Assembly: GCA_039621445.1 (NCBI GenBank)
Contig: CP154955.1
Location: 58,807,564 to 58,871,563, forward strand
DNA: 64,000 bases
Direction of reading: 5' to 3'
Origin: Euglena gracilis
Lineage: Eukaryota; Euglenida; Euglenophyceae; Euglenales
The position numbers were made by a program, and so were the translations under genes. The notes below the pieces were generated by a model, which was given only the letters and a program-made list of their open reading frames with translations, made no database searches and was not told the origin of the DNA. This document shows, piece after piece, positions 1 to 9,984 of this stretch. Each line of letters opens with the position of its first letter. Positions within the stretch are counted from its first letter, which is position 1.

Positions 1-3000
1 TTCCGGGACATAGTGGAAAGGTTCTCCGCGGACGAAGAGGGGCTGAATCCATCGATTCAGTGACCCTTTCTGGTGCCTAATAGCAGCCAGTTTCTTCGTC
101 CTCTCTTCCACGGTGCCTAGTCTGGTCAGGATATCCTGGGTCCAGAGCTGGGCATCCGCAGGCACAGGAGGTGAAGCAGGTTCATCCTGCTCCTCATCCG
201 TCGTTCCGACGGAAGACTGGGCCTGCCGACCACGAGCCTTACCTTTCGGTTTGCTCTGGCCGTACCCGGACGATGCAACGGCCGAATAGTCGTGCATTGT
301 CGTAGGGCCTTTCGGCTGTCCGCCAGTCTGACCTCCGGCGCCACCTTTCGGTGGTGGTTTCCCATCACCGCCTTTGGAAGGGGGCTTACAGGGTGCAGCA
401 CCCGGTTTGCCTCCTTTCGGCTTCGCACTCCCGGAATCAGGAGGTGACGCCTGCGGCTTACTCGGTATCAGGAGCTGATGGTGCCGGAGTAGACGTTTGC
501 CGTCTGGGCGAAGCGGGCATACTGACCGCTGGGTCGCGCATGACGCTCCGAGGGGTCGGCAAACGTTCCTGGGGTTGTTCAGCCGGCCGTCGCCGAGCAG
601 GTTCATCCTGTCCGACGAGGCGTGGCACTGTGGTCGTCACCGGAATCGGTGCTTCCACAGGCGCTGGCGCTCCCAGAAACTCTGCCATTGTCCTCGGGGC
701 TGCAGGGACCCTGCGCGGTGTCGGTGGTCGTGGGGGTATCTCCTCCACTTCCATTTCGACATCCGGTCTAGGAGGTTGATCCTTCACAACCGCTGGCGCA
801 GGTGCTACGGGAGGTTGATCCTCCGATGTAGCCGGTGCGACAGGTGTCTCTGTCGGCTGGGGTTCATCCCCTGATGGTGGTTGTACTGCTGCCGGAGATG
901 GGGGTGTGGGGACACCGACATCTGGTGTCTCCACGACCTCAGCGGCGGAGCTTGATGCTGCGCCTCCACCTCGTGGCGTTAGTGCAGCAGCCACGGCAGT
1001 AATGCCGGTGACTACGGCGCCGAGCACACGGCCTCCTAATGAGGTGCGTGCTGCGGGACTGGTAGGCTCCTCGAGGATATCCTCGATGACCATACCAGTC
1101 ATCTCGGCTGCAGGCTCAGCCGTTGGGACAGGCGTAGCAGCCACAGGTATATCCCATGTGGGTGCTTCGTCTGGCCGAGGCTGTGCCGGAGCATGCAGAG
1201 CAGCGTAGAGGATATCCTCCACGTTCTCACCTTCCTCCTCAGGAAGTTCCTGGTCTCCACCTACCGGTGGACAGACGGGAGCCGTCGCGGGGGCCGGGGA
1301 AACCGATCTTTCCCCTGCCGCTCGCGGGGCCGAGACGAAGGATACAGCCGTTCCTGTCGGAGACGGCGGCGCTGCCTCCAGAATGGTGACGGAGGGGCTG
1401 CGGTCGCGTTCCTCCCGCCGCGGAATCGCGGTGGTGGAAGCGACTGACGCCTCCCGTCTCCTTCGCGCCAGAGGTTCATCCTCTGGGGCGATGAAGGCGC
1501 GCAGATCCTCGGGCGAACGAGGATCGTCGGGGTGCCATCGGCATCCCTGGGCATCCGCCAGCCTGTAAAAGGCCAGCGTACTGCTACTGGCGCTGTTGGG
1601 CCAGGGTGGCGGCCATGATGGCTGCACCCAGGCGTTGGCAGGCCTGTTCGGGCCCAGGAAGCCGCGGTAACGCGTGTCCTCCCAGACCTCGAAAAACCCG
1701 TCCTCGAACTCCTGCACGCATGCCAGAATCGGCATACCCAGGTCGAGGATGGCCTTCGGGTGATTCATCAGCTGGAGGAATACCTCCCTGTCGAGGGTAC
1801 CGCCAAACTGTCGCCTCAAATGTTCCTCCAGGTCTATCCCGGCCAGGTGCCAGTTGGGGCGCAGGTCGGCGATAACCCGACGACGACGAGGTCCCTCAAC
1901 GGGGTCGCCGTAGTCTGGTGGCAAGCTTTCCATACCAGGCCTATCGTCCTGGGGGTCACGGAGATGTATATACACCTCCATGACGTAGGTGGTCCAGGCT
2001 CGCCACCAGAACTGTTGCAGCATAAAAATACGCTGCTTATGGACGCGGCGACTTTTGCCCTGGACATCCGGGGCGTCGCGGCACACATGCATAAGCATGC
2101 GGCGTCCCATCTCCAGGCCCGGGTTATCCCGAGGCGGTGGAGGACTTCCGCGTACGCCGAATCCCCAGAAGTCGACAGGAAACTCCTGCCGGCAATACTT
2201 ACAACAGAGGTCATACCTCTGTGGGTAAGCCAGGGAAACGCGCTTAACGCGGAAGGTGGAGCCGTAATGGCTCACCAGCCACACCTGGAGGTTGTTGCAC
2301 CACAACACCTCGATCAGGCGTTCGATGTCGGGGTTCAGTGGGTAGTATTTCCACTGCACACCGAGGGGCCCGACTGTGTGAATACAGTCGAAGATTGCCT
2401 TCAGCCTTCGGGCCAACACATGCTGGTCCCGAAATCCTAACTGGTGCAGGTAACTGCGGCCAGTGGAGTCGCTGAAGAGACCCCAGTTCTGGCAGGGGTA
2501 TCCCAGCCAAAACCAGAGTTCCCAGAAACCCGGCTGGGCATCTAGCAAGGGTCTGCCACCTTCACCTTCGAAGGCGTACAGGTCAATTCCGTAATGGAAT
2601 TGTCTGACTCTGTTTTCGGTGTGGTGTAATACCACCTCGATGACTGCCTCCGGAGGGGTGACGGGGCGGTTTCCTGCAACATGGTAATCATGCTGCATTC
2701 GCCAGCCTTCGTCCTCCAGCTCCTCCTTGAACCTGAGCATTTGCTCAAAGTCCGAGAGGACTTCTGCTGGTTCTTCCTCCTCCTCACGGGCTGTACCCTT
2801 ACCCTTGCCCTCACCCTTACCTTTGCCGGCCACGCCTTTGCCTTCTCCCTTGCCTTTGCCCTCGGCCGTGCCTGTGTCCTTCCCTGTCTGGCGAATACCA
2901 GAGGGTCGGGCGCTCGGTGCGGCAGGAGTCGGTTCGGTACCTTCCCATTCCATCTCTGGGGAGGGACCTGGCCGCTCCGCTGCACGTCGCGGTGACGGCG

Positions 3001-4584
3001 TGGCTGGGCGCTGGCTAGGAGCCTGGCGTGGGCTTGGTTTCGGCGTAGGGGGTCGCGGCTCCTTCCATACCGGAGGGATCGGCGGTGGCATTGCGGCAAC
3101 AGGACGGCTCATCGCTGCCTGTGCCACTGCCGGTGGTTGCCCAGCCGGGGTATCCTGGCTGGCTTCCACCTGCATTGCCGCACCGCCTTCCGCGTCCCGT
3201 GGGCTGGGTCGCCTGGGCTGTGGGGTAAGGTTCTCCGTAACCCTATCGCGCTTCAGGGTGGCAGGTAATCCTGCCGCTCCTGCCGGGGGCTCACCGGGTA
3301 ATACCGGGGTCGCCACCCGCAGCTGCGGTTGGTACGGATGGTACGGGGTGTATTCACGGCCCTGAAGGGCGGCCAGCGAGGAGTAATACCTCGCCCGGTG
3401 CTCTTCAGACGTGAATACTGGCTCCTGCAGGAAATGCCGAGCAAGCTCATCCTGCTCGGTTCCCGGAGGTGCCATGTGGTAGTAGGGAGCCTCCTGCCGA
3501 CGCGGGACATCCCCGGGTTGGACAGGAGGTGCACTGGGCGGTCGAGTTGCCGCATGGCGGGGAGGTTCATCCTCCACCACTATGGGCTCCACCTGCCGCC
3601 GTGGCTCAACGCCCGGGACAGGGACGACCGGTGATGCCTGTGGCATCCAGTGCGTGAACATGTGTTGGACGTATGCCTCAGGGGGCACGTCCGACTGTCC
3701 GGCTGGGAGCACGCGTGCGCCGCGCGGGTAATCCGCGTGCGTCGCGTACCGCGATTGCTCCGCTGGCGGCTCGCGCGGCGGCATTCGCTGCGGCGAGGGC
3801 GGGCGAGCAAAGATTCTCGTCATCCCAGGTGGGACATGCACAGCCTCACCTACCGGTGGGGGCGTGTGCTCACGCATATGCACGGTGTGGGATCCCACCG
3901 GCGTCTGCGTTTGCAGCATGGGCGGCACATACACGCCCAGGTCCATCATCGTCTCGCCCGGCTCGAATCCGGAATCGGATGCCGACGAGAAATACCGTCT
4001 CCCTGTCATCAGGGCCTGACCACAGGGACACCACTGAGCCACAGGGGTGTTGGCTACCACCAACAACTGAGCACAGTATGCATCCCAAAGGGCTTGCATA
4101 AAGGGCTCCGTTGGGGGGTGTGCGCACATACGCATCGCCCGCTCCAACGTCTCCGTAGTGCGGAAGATCATCTCTCCCGCATACGGGGGCAGGCGCGATC
4201 TGCGCTGCGCTGGTGGCTGAGGTGCCGGCTGCTGGACGGCAGATGGATCTGGTACCGCGTATGCGGACCGGCTGCTGGTAGCCGCGGCGAATACCGGGGC
4301 TGAAACCCTCTCAGCATGTGGGGCACCCGGAATCGGGGCCTCAGCATACTGAGGGTACTGGGGGTATGGCGCGCCAGAAGGCTGCGGCCATGGTGGACCT
4401 CCGGTCCAGGTCCGCGCCCAGGCAGCATGATGCTACCCGAACGACGACGACAACTAAGGGTAACCTTGTTGTCAGTCGCTTTGAGTGCTGGTGCACTGAA
4501 AAAGTAAGGCTTCTATCTTAATCAAAACTCTGCGAGAAAGATAGAGAAATAATGAAGTGCAGGGGGGGTATAAACGCGAAACAT
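1..4584 (-). pseudogene. Third ORF (env position), copy 1, frameshifted
   Basis: This is the counterpart of the intact 1,890-codon ORF at 12,620-18,292. A 2-nt insertion near 4,401, which makes GGACC-TCC-GGTCC, and a 2-nt deletion near 463 break the frame. The longest open stretch left is 458-4,171 (1,237 codons), beginning at an internal Met. The visible content matches copy 2: a proline-rich N-terminal half, a Lys/Gly-rich stretch, and the Trp- and Cys-rich central domain with CCKYC. Both breaks fall inside short palindromes. The C-terminal zinc-finger-like region lies off the left edge. No known protein family is recognised. Confidence 0.75.
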
Positions 4585-4622
4585 TCACATAAAACACACG
4601 CATTCTCCAAAACGAAATCGTT

Positions 4623-7600
4623 TCAGAAAGTGTCTATGTTTATGTCTATGTTATTGCGCTTGTTCCACAGCTTCCACTCCTGCTGGATATATCCAACAAA
4701 ACTGGATGCTGGCTCCCAAGTGTCCTCCTCTGGCCCATACCCTTTCCAGCGAACTTTCCAGTAGTGCACACCCCTGTCGACCTTGTGGTCTATTATCTTA
4801 TCGACCACAAAGTCGTCCGTTTCAGGTAATCTGGAACGGGGCTTGAAATATAGGCAGGGGATAGCTTTTCCGTTTGGGGGGCTTAGGTACGGTTTGAAGT
4901 CGTCCATATGGACGTCCTCAATCCCGGTGGGCAAGGCAACTTTATATCGCCCGCTACTACCTAACCTCTCCAAAATTTCGCATGGGCCGAGCCAAAGAGG
5001 ATCTAGCTTGGAAGATTGCATGCGGGTGCGGTTATTCCGTACCCACACGCGGTCACCTGGACTATACACAGGTGCGTTGAAGTTCTGCAAAAACGATTTC
5101 CGTTTGTTGGAATGAATTTCTGTGATACGTGATTGGACTGCAGAGCGGAGTGATTCCACTTCTGCAAACCACGTTTCACAGCTGACGCTACTTCGGGCGG
5201 GTCTCTCCGAGGGGATATCCCCTATGGCCGGAGGGTCGCGTCCGAAAACAATTTTGTACGGTGAGTGTGGTAATACCAACCCTGGCAAGGTATTGATGTA
5301 AAATAAACACCAATGAAGAACGGATAACCAATTCTTACCCGAGTCAGCCAGTGAAAGGCGAAGCATATTGACAACGGATTTCACGGCTGCCTCGGCTCTA
5401 CCATTGCCTTTCGGGCGGTATATAATGAAAAAATGCTGCTCAATGTCGAGTAAACCGCACAAAGTTGTGAAAAACCGCGAAGAGATCAAGTGATCTTGAT
5501 CACTCACGATTTCGTTCGGTAAACCCATTAAGCAGATGCATTTCTCCAGGAATATGGATGCCAAAATTTGGGCTGTCAACCCTGCTTTCCGGCATGGAAT
5601 GGCTACTATGTACCCACTCAGCCGACAGACGACAACAAGAACGTAATCGTAAATTTTGTCATCTGATCCTTTGCAAGGTTCAAGTTCGAGAAAGTCCATG
5701 CAGAGGGACGTAAAAATGTCAGGTGGTACGGGGAAAAAGTCCATCGTACCAGGAGGGGTACCTCTGCGCGGTTTCACAGCCTGACAAATTTGGCACCGTT
5801 GCGAAATTCGCAAACAGCGCGAATATAAATCTTTTTGACTCAGGGTTGTGCAATATCTGCGACCCACTAGTGAAAGAAGTTTGGGGGCCCCAGGGTGACC
5901 ATGGTTGTGATAGCTCAAAACCACATCATCAACCAGGTCTTGGGGTATACAATATTTATAACCAGAATCATTCCGGAAAATAAGCCGCAATGGTGATAGA
6001 GAGTAATTCTCTATGGATTTACCATTACGAAGTCTATTCACAATGGTACTATATACCGGGTCGCGCGAATAATCCCATTCGCGGAAAAATAGGGGGGTAG
6101 GAGTTTCGGTACGCGTAATGCGACGGGGTCCGGCAGTGCGTCCACGCCGGCGCCTTCCACGCAATGGTGAAATGGCGATGCTGCGATACACCCGGGAAAC
6201 CGGTAGTGAATCGAGCATGTTGTCCGCAGCGTCGGACCGACGTGCGAACTGGTCAGCCTCATGGCTGCCATGAAAAGTCGCATCACCCTCATCCGGGTTC
6301 CCAGGATAATACCAGGGGGCTCGGCTGAGAGGATCCGCAACTTTTTGCGTGTGACCTGGGGTATAAACTACCACCAGGTTAAACTGGCTCAAGAACTCAT
6401 GCCATCGGCATCTTCTGCCAACTGATGACATGGCCTTGTTCAGGTCCTCGGTATACCAGTGTTGAAGGCTCTCATGATCCGTCAACACTAGTATCTGGAC
6501 CAAGCTGCTGGCTATCCAGCTGCGGAACTTCTGGAGAATAAGCACAATGGCATATGTCTCCTTTTCGCGAATGCTCCATTTAACCTGTCCTTTCCCGTTG
6601 TCGCCCTGTAGCTTCCTGCTGAAGGAAGCCACAGGTCGGAGCTCATTCGCCGCATTATGCTGGCTAAGAACCCCGCCAACAGCGTAATCGCTGCTGTCGA
6701 CCTCCAGGACATACGGTTTGTATGGATCCGCGATGTCGAGAACCACGTTCTCGAGGAGCAAGTCCTTGATTTTATTCAAGGCCTCGCGCATTTGGTCATC
6801 CCAAATGACTTTTGCGTTATCGGGTGTCCGATTTTTGAGTTGTCGGGTTAGGGGTACCGCGATTTTCGCGAAATCTTTCATGTAAATCGCGTAGTACTGG
6901 GCTAATCCCAAAAATCCCTTTAAATGCGTTAAGGTCTTAATGACCTCAGGAGTCCATTTCTTAATGGCCTCCATCTTACTGGGTGCGGCTTTACGCTGCC
7001 CGTTGCTCAGGATGTGTCCGCAAAACTTAGTAATTTTGCGAAACAGGTGCATTTTGGAACCCTTCACAAAAAGCACATGCTTTTGGAACGCGGATAATAC
7101 CGCGCGCACATCGCGATAATGCGGGTCGAGGATATCCTCGCCCGATTTCGCGGATGGCGGTTGGGTTCCCACCAGTACATCATCGATGTACACCAGAGCA
7201 AACGGTAAATCGCGCAAAACCCACTGGATCATGCGTTGAAACATGGCTGGGCCATTCTTAACACCCATGGGGAGTACCGTCCATTGGTACACACCCTTGG
7301 ATGTCACGAATGCCGTGTACGGTTGCGTATCAGGATGCAAATGCATCTGATGGAAACCGTCTTCCAGATCAAAGATTGACCACAACCGGTTATCCGATTG
7401 TTTGGTGATCAAATCCTCGATCAGCGGTAACGGGAAGGGGTCATCCTTCGTTTGGGAGTTCAGGTACCGGTAATCCAGCACCAGTCTCCACTTCTTCTGA
7501 CCAGACTGGTCAGCGGGTTTGGGCACCACAAAAGCTTGTGATGTCCACTCGCTCTTGGAAGGGATAATCCACTTCCGCTGGATGAGCTTCTCAATCATCT

Positions 7601-9704
7601 CGTTGAGAGCCTGTTCGCGTTCACCCGAGCAACGGAAGAATTTCCGGTGCATAGGTTTAGCGCCATCCTTGAGCTCGATTTTGCAAACACCGAACGGGCC
7701 GCGAATCGCGGGGTCGATGTCGCAGGCGTAAACTGGATTATCCAGTACACCATGGAATTCGCGAGTAATTCGCGAACAATAGTCAGCAGACTTGGGGTGT
7801 TGGTCCGCACTCTCAATGACCGCAGAAATCTGCGTTGAGGGTGTGGCATCCCCACTGGTGCCAAGGTATCTTGACACACGCACATCGGATATTCCGAATG
7901 CGTCAAAGAAACAAACGCGAAAAATGATTTCTTTAACAGGTGGTAATAATATACCACAAAAATCCTCAAATAGTGGTACATCAGCGGGCAAATACCACCA
8001 ATGAAAACACACATAGGATAGTTGGTGAAACCAATCCGCATTCGGATTGACCGGTATGAGGAGAACTCCTCGCGCTTCATCGCGGAGGATTTTCTCCACC
8101 ACATCCGGGATAAGTTTTGGGGGAGGGTGCATCCATAGCACCGTGTCACCCCAGAATTTAAGAAATGCGTTGGTATGTCGCGACCAATATCGCGTCAAGC
8201 GCGCATGCGCTTTTGATGAGAACGCATCAATTTCCAACGACAAATCGAAGGAATCAGCCAAAGCCGCGATTTTGGAGAACCATTCCTCCAAAATACGGTA
8301 TTGACCAAAATTAAATGCGTTCCATACGCGCATCGCGTAGGTGTCGACCTGGTTCGCGGGTTGAAGAGCGGTAACGCAATTCGGGGATCCGCAAACATAG
8401 GTCAAGGGTGTGTCATCCACACTCCCAAGGGGCATTCCCAAGGGTTGATGGGTTGGATGGGTGCATACCCAGTCCATATCATGCCAGATGGAGGTGGGGG
8501 AGGTGTGTGACACGGATTTCGCGGTCCCAAACAACAAGGCAATACCTCGTTGTTGGAGCACTTGATGTACGGTCGCGCATTGCGATCCGCAACCAAGTGT
8601 ATGGTTACCCGAAATCGGGATTAGTGTTGGTGTTTGGACTAGACATCCACAATCGAAATCTGGCTGGGCGGAAATTCTCCTACAGTGCACACATTGGAAG
8701 GAAGTGTCGGAGTAGTGGTCCTGGTCGCGCATGTTGGTCTGGTGGGGGTGTGTGCAAAAGTTGGGATGCGCTGTTGTAGCTGCTTGGGGGTGTACAGATG
8801 TATCTGAAAGCGATACATCTGGTGGAAAACGGGGTATTGGTGCAGCTGGGCGACTACTCGACACCGTACGTACTTCAGGCCTTTGGGCTTTCGTCTTGTA
8901 ACCCAGTGGAACGAGGGGGGTACCGCTACTCGCTTGCCCTGCCTCATGGGGAACGGAAGTTGGTGTGTCAATGGGCAGGGGGTGAACTTTCTCGGTACAC
9001 CCAGTGTGGAAAACGTTGGTAGGTGTGGTTGGTAACGGGGTAAAAGTTTTCGAAAACGGTGTGGAAAAATTGGTGGCTGTCGCGGTTGACGCCACGGGTG
9101 ATGAAGGTTTGGGGGGCAATGAAGAGAATGGTGATGTGCGCAAACCGTGGGAGTGGCAATCCACTACCAGCCGGTGCTGACGTAAAAAGGGGTATCCCAG
9201 AATTACGTCAGAACCATGGATTCCGGATTCATATCCACAGGTATCCGGAAAATTTTGCGGTTGGGGGGGGTGTGAGTGGTGCTTGGGGATGAGGGGTAGG
9301 ACAATGTCCAAAAAGCATCCCAAGTCACCACCGCACATAGGGGTGTTGTCAGCCGTCGTAATTTTGATCGGCTTCTTGGCTTTCACCAAGAGGGGGGTTG
9401 GTTTCAACCCGAACCGAAAGAGTAGTGCAATGCGACAACCAGTGTCAATGAGAATTTTGACTTTTGCACAAAAATTTTGGATTTTGATTAACGCTTGGAC
9501 CAAAAGTTCCATGGGGGGTAAGCAAAGTGAAGGGTCTGGCGAAAATACGTTTTCTTGCCAGCTTTCCCATGAACCCTTTCCTACTTTGCACAACATTCCG
9601 AGCGGAAAGTTGGAGTGGGGGGTGGGGGACCCGAAAATTTTCCGGGTACCGACCAGAAAGGCAGATGGGCAGGGGGGGCAGGGTTGATCAGGTCCTACCT
9701 CCAT
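4623..9704 (-). CDS. pol: Ty3/gypsy Pol polyprotein (PR-RT-RH-IN-chromodomain), intact
   Basis: This is a single 1,693-codon frame. In order it shows an aspartic protease with IDTGC near residue 86; reverse transcriptase with FDLEDGFHQ and the YIDDVLVGT active site near residue 838; RNase H beginning VDSSDYAVGG near residue 1,002; and an integrase with an HHCC-type zinc region (HNHGHPG, CQIC), catalytic Asp near 1,337 (CMDFLE) and 1,401 (SDQDH), and Glu near 1,437. A linker with GPCEIL follows, then a C-terminal chromodomain (about 1,636-1,685, with [10 protein letters not shown] and EEDTWEP). Chromodomains of this class direct integration to marked chromatin. The frame is open upstream of this Met to the TAG ending gag at 9,750, so the real N-terminus may arise by stop readthrough. 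All catalytic residues are present. Confidence 0.93.
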   Translation of the reverse strand: MEVGPDQPCPPCPSAFLVGTRKIFGSPTPHSNFPLGMLCKVGKGSWESWQENVFSPDPSLCLPPMELLVQALIKIQNFCAKVKILIDTGCRIALLFRFGLKPTPLLVKAKKPIKITTADNTPMCGGDLGCFLDIVLPLIPKHHSHPPQPQNFPDTCGYESGIHGSDVILGYPFLRQHRLVVDCHSHGLRTSPFSSLPPKPSSPVASTATATNFSTPFSKTFTPLPTTPTNVFHTGCTEKVHPLPIDTPTSVPHEAGQASSGTPLVPLGYKTKAQRPEVRTVSSSRPAAPIPRFPPDVSLSDTSVHPQAATTAHPNFCTHPHQTNMRDQDHYSDTSFQCVHCRRISAQPDFDCGCLVQTPTLIPISGNHTLGCGSQCATVHQVLQQRGIALLFGTAKSVSHTSPTSIWHDMDWVCTHPTHQPLGMPLGSVDDTPLTYVCGSPNCVTALQPANQVDTYAMRVWNAFNFGQYRILEEWFSKIAALADSFDLSLEIDAFSSKAHARLTRYWSRHTNAFLKFWGDTVLWMHPPPKLIPDVVEKILRDEARGVLLIPVNPNADWFHQLSYVCFHWWYLPADVPLFEDFCGILLPPVKEIIFRVCFFDAFGISDVRVSRYLGTSGDATPSTQISAVIESADQHPKSADYCSRITREFHGVLDNPVYACDIDPAIRGPFGVCKIELKDGAKPMHRKFFRCSGEREQALNEMIEKLIQRKWIIPSKSEWTSQAFVVPKPADQSGQKKWRLVLDYRYLNSQTKDDPFPLPLIEDLITKQSDNRLWSIFDLEDGFHQMHLHPDTQPYTAFVTSKGVYQWTVLPMGVKNGPAMFQRMIQWVLRDLPFALVYIDDVLVGTQPPSAKSGEDILDPHYRDVRAVLSAFQKHVLFVKGSKMHLFRKITKFCGHILSNGQRKAAPSKMEAIKKWTPEVIKTLTHLKGFLGLAQYYAIYMKDFAKIAVPLTRQLKNRTPDNAKVIWDDQMREALNKIKDLLLENVVLDIADPYKPYVLEVDSSDYAVGGVLSQHNAANELRPVASFSRKLQGDNGKGQVKWSIREKETYAIVLILQKFRSWIASSLVQILVLTDHESLQHWYTEDLNKAMSSVGRRCRWHEFLSQFNLVVVYTPGHTQKVADPLSRAPWYYPGNPDEGDATFHGSHEADQFARRSDAADNMLDSLPVSRVYRSIAISPLRGRRRRGRTAGPRRITRTETPTPLFFREWDYSRDPVYSTIVNRLRNGKSIENYSLSPLRLIFRNDSGYKYCIPQDLVDDVVLSYHNHGHPGAPKLLSLVGRRYCTTLSQKDLYSRCLRISQRCQICQAVKPRRGTPPGTMDFFPVPPDIFTSLCMDFLELEPCKGSDDKIYDYVLVVVCRLSGYIVAIPCRKAGLTAQILASIFLEKCICLMGLPNEIVSDQDHLISSRFFTTLCGLLDIEQHFFIIYRPKGNGRAEAAVKSVVNMLRLSLADSGKNWLSVLHWCLFYINTLPGLVLPHSPYKIVFGRDPPAIGDIPSERPARSSVSCETWFAEVESLRSAVQSRITEIHSNKRKSFLQNFNAPVYSPGDRVWVRNNRTRMQSSKLDPLWLGPCEILERLGSSGRYKVALPTGIEDVHMDDFKPYLSPPNGKAIPCLYFKPRSRLPETDDFVVDKIIDHKVDRGVHYWKVRWKGYGPEEDTWEPASSFVGYIQQEWKLWNKRNNIDINIDTF

Positions 9705-9749
9705 CTGTTCATCAGCCCAGAGGTCCGTGCCCTCGGACCTCGGGCTCCC

Positions 9750-9752
9750 CTA
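9750..9752 (-). promoter_or_regulatory. In-frame gag/pol stop codon (TAG), copy 1
   Basis: Read on the minus strand, gag ends GAG-TAG-GGG. The same frame then stays open for 15 codons to the Met of pol. Copy 2 has the same arrangement at 23,451-23,453. A single conserved UAG followed by G, with both genes in one frame, is the layout of readthrough-expressed Gag-Pol. Readthrough itself is inferred. Confidence 0.6.
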
Positions 9753-9976
9753 CTCCAGGTCCGAACCGGCCGAATAGCCGGCTATGGGCCTTTTAGAGGT
9801 ATAAACGGATTTCAACGTGCGCACCGCCATGCGGGCCTCGTCGAAATCGGTATACGTGGTCTCATCCCCCTCCCTGCCCGAAGCCTGGGTGTCATCCTCC
9901 AAACAAGATATCTTGAAACCGACTTTATGGCGGTTGGAGGAGTGACCCTTGTCACCGCGATTCATACCGCGATGAC
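9753..9976 (-). pseudogene. gag: gag C-terminal remnant, copy 1
   Basis: The last 75 or so codons of gag match copy 2 (23,454-23,677) with few changes, including the basic RGMNRGDKGHSSNRHK segment and the acidic tail. Upstream, the frame runs on by chance into DIRS-like RNase H sequence, so the apparent 173-codon ORF ending at 9,750 is a chimera. The nucleocapsid zinc knuckles seen in copy 2 are missing here. Confidence 0.8.
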
Positions 9977-9984
9977 AAGGACCA

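Larger units (their letters stand above)
1..9976 (-). mobile_element. Ty3/gypsy-type chromodomain retrotransposon, copy 1 (partial)
   Basis: This region aligns almost base for base with 13,708-23,677, at an offset of about 13.7 kb. On the minus strand it carries the tail of gag, an intact pol and most of a long third ORF. Its 3' end lies beyond the left edge of the window. Its 5' end stops at 9,976: the match to copy 2 ends there, inside gag, and DIRS-like sequence begins at once. No LTR, primer-binding site or TSD is visible. This copy may have contributed a working pol but cannot be autonomous as it stands. Confidence 0.9.

Noticed and set aside
1760-2440. Long plus-strand ORFs opposite the third ORF (also 3,650-4,303 and 17,354-18,013)
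   Set aside because: They are antisense shadows of a GC-rich, codon-biased frame. The minus-strand protein is conserved between copies with long open length, and these are not independent.
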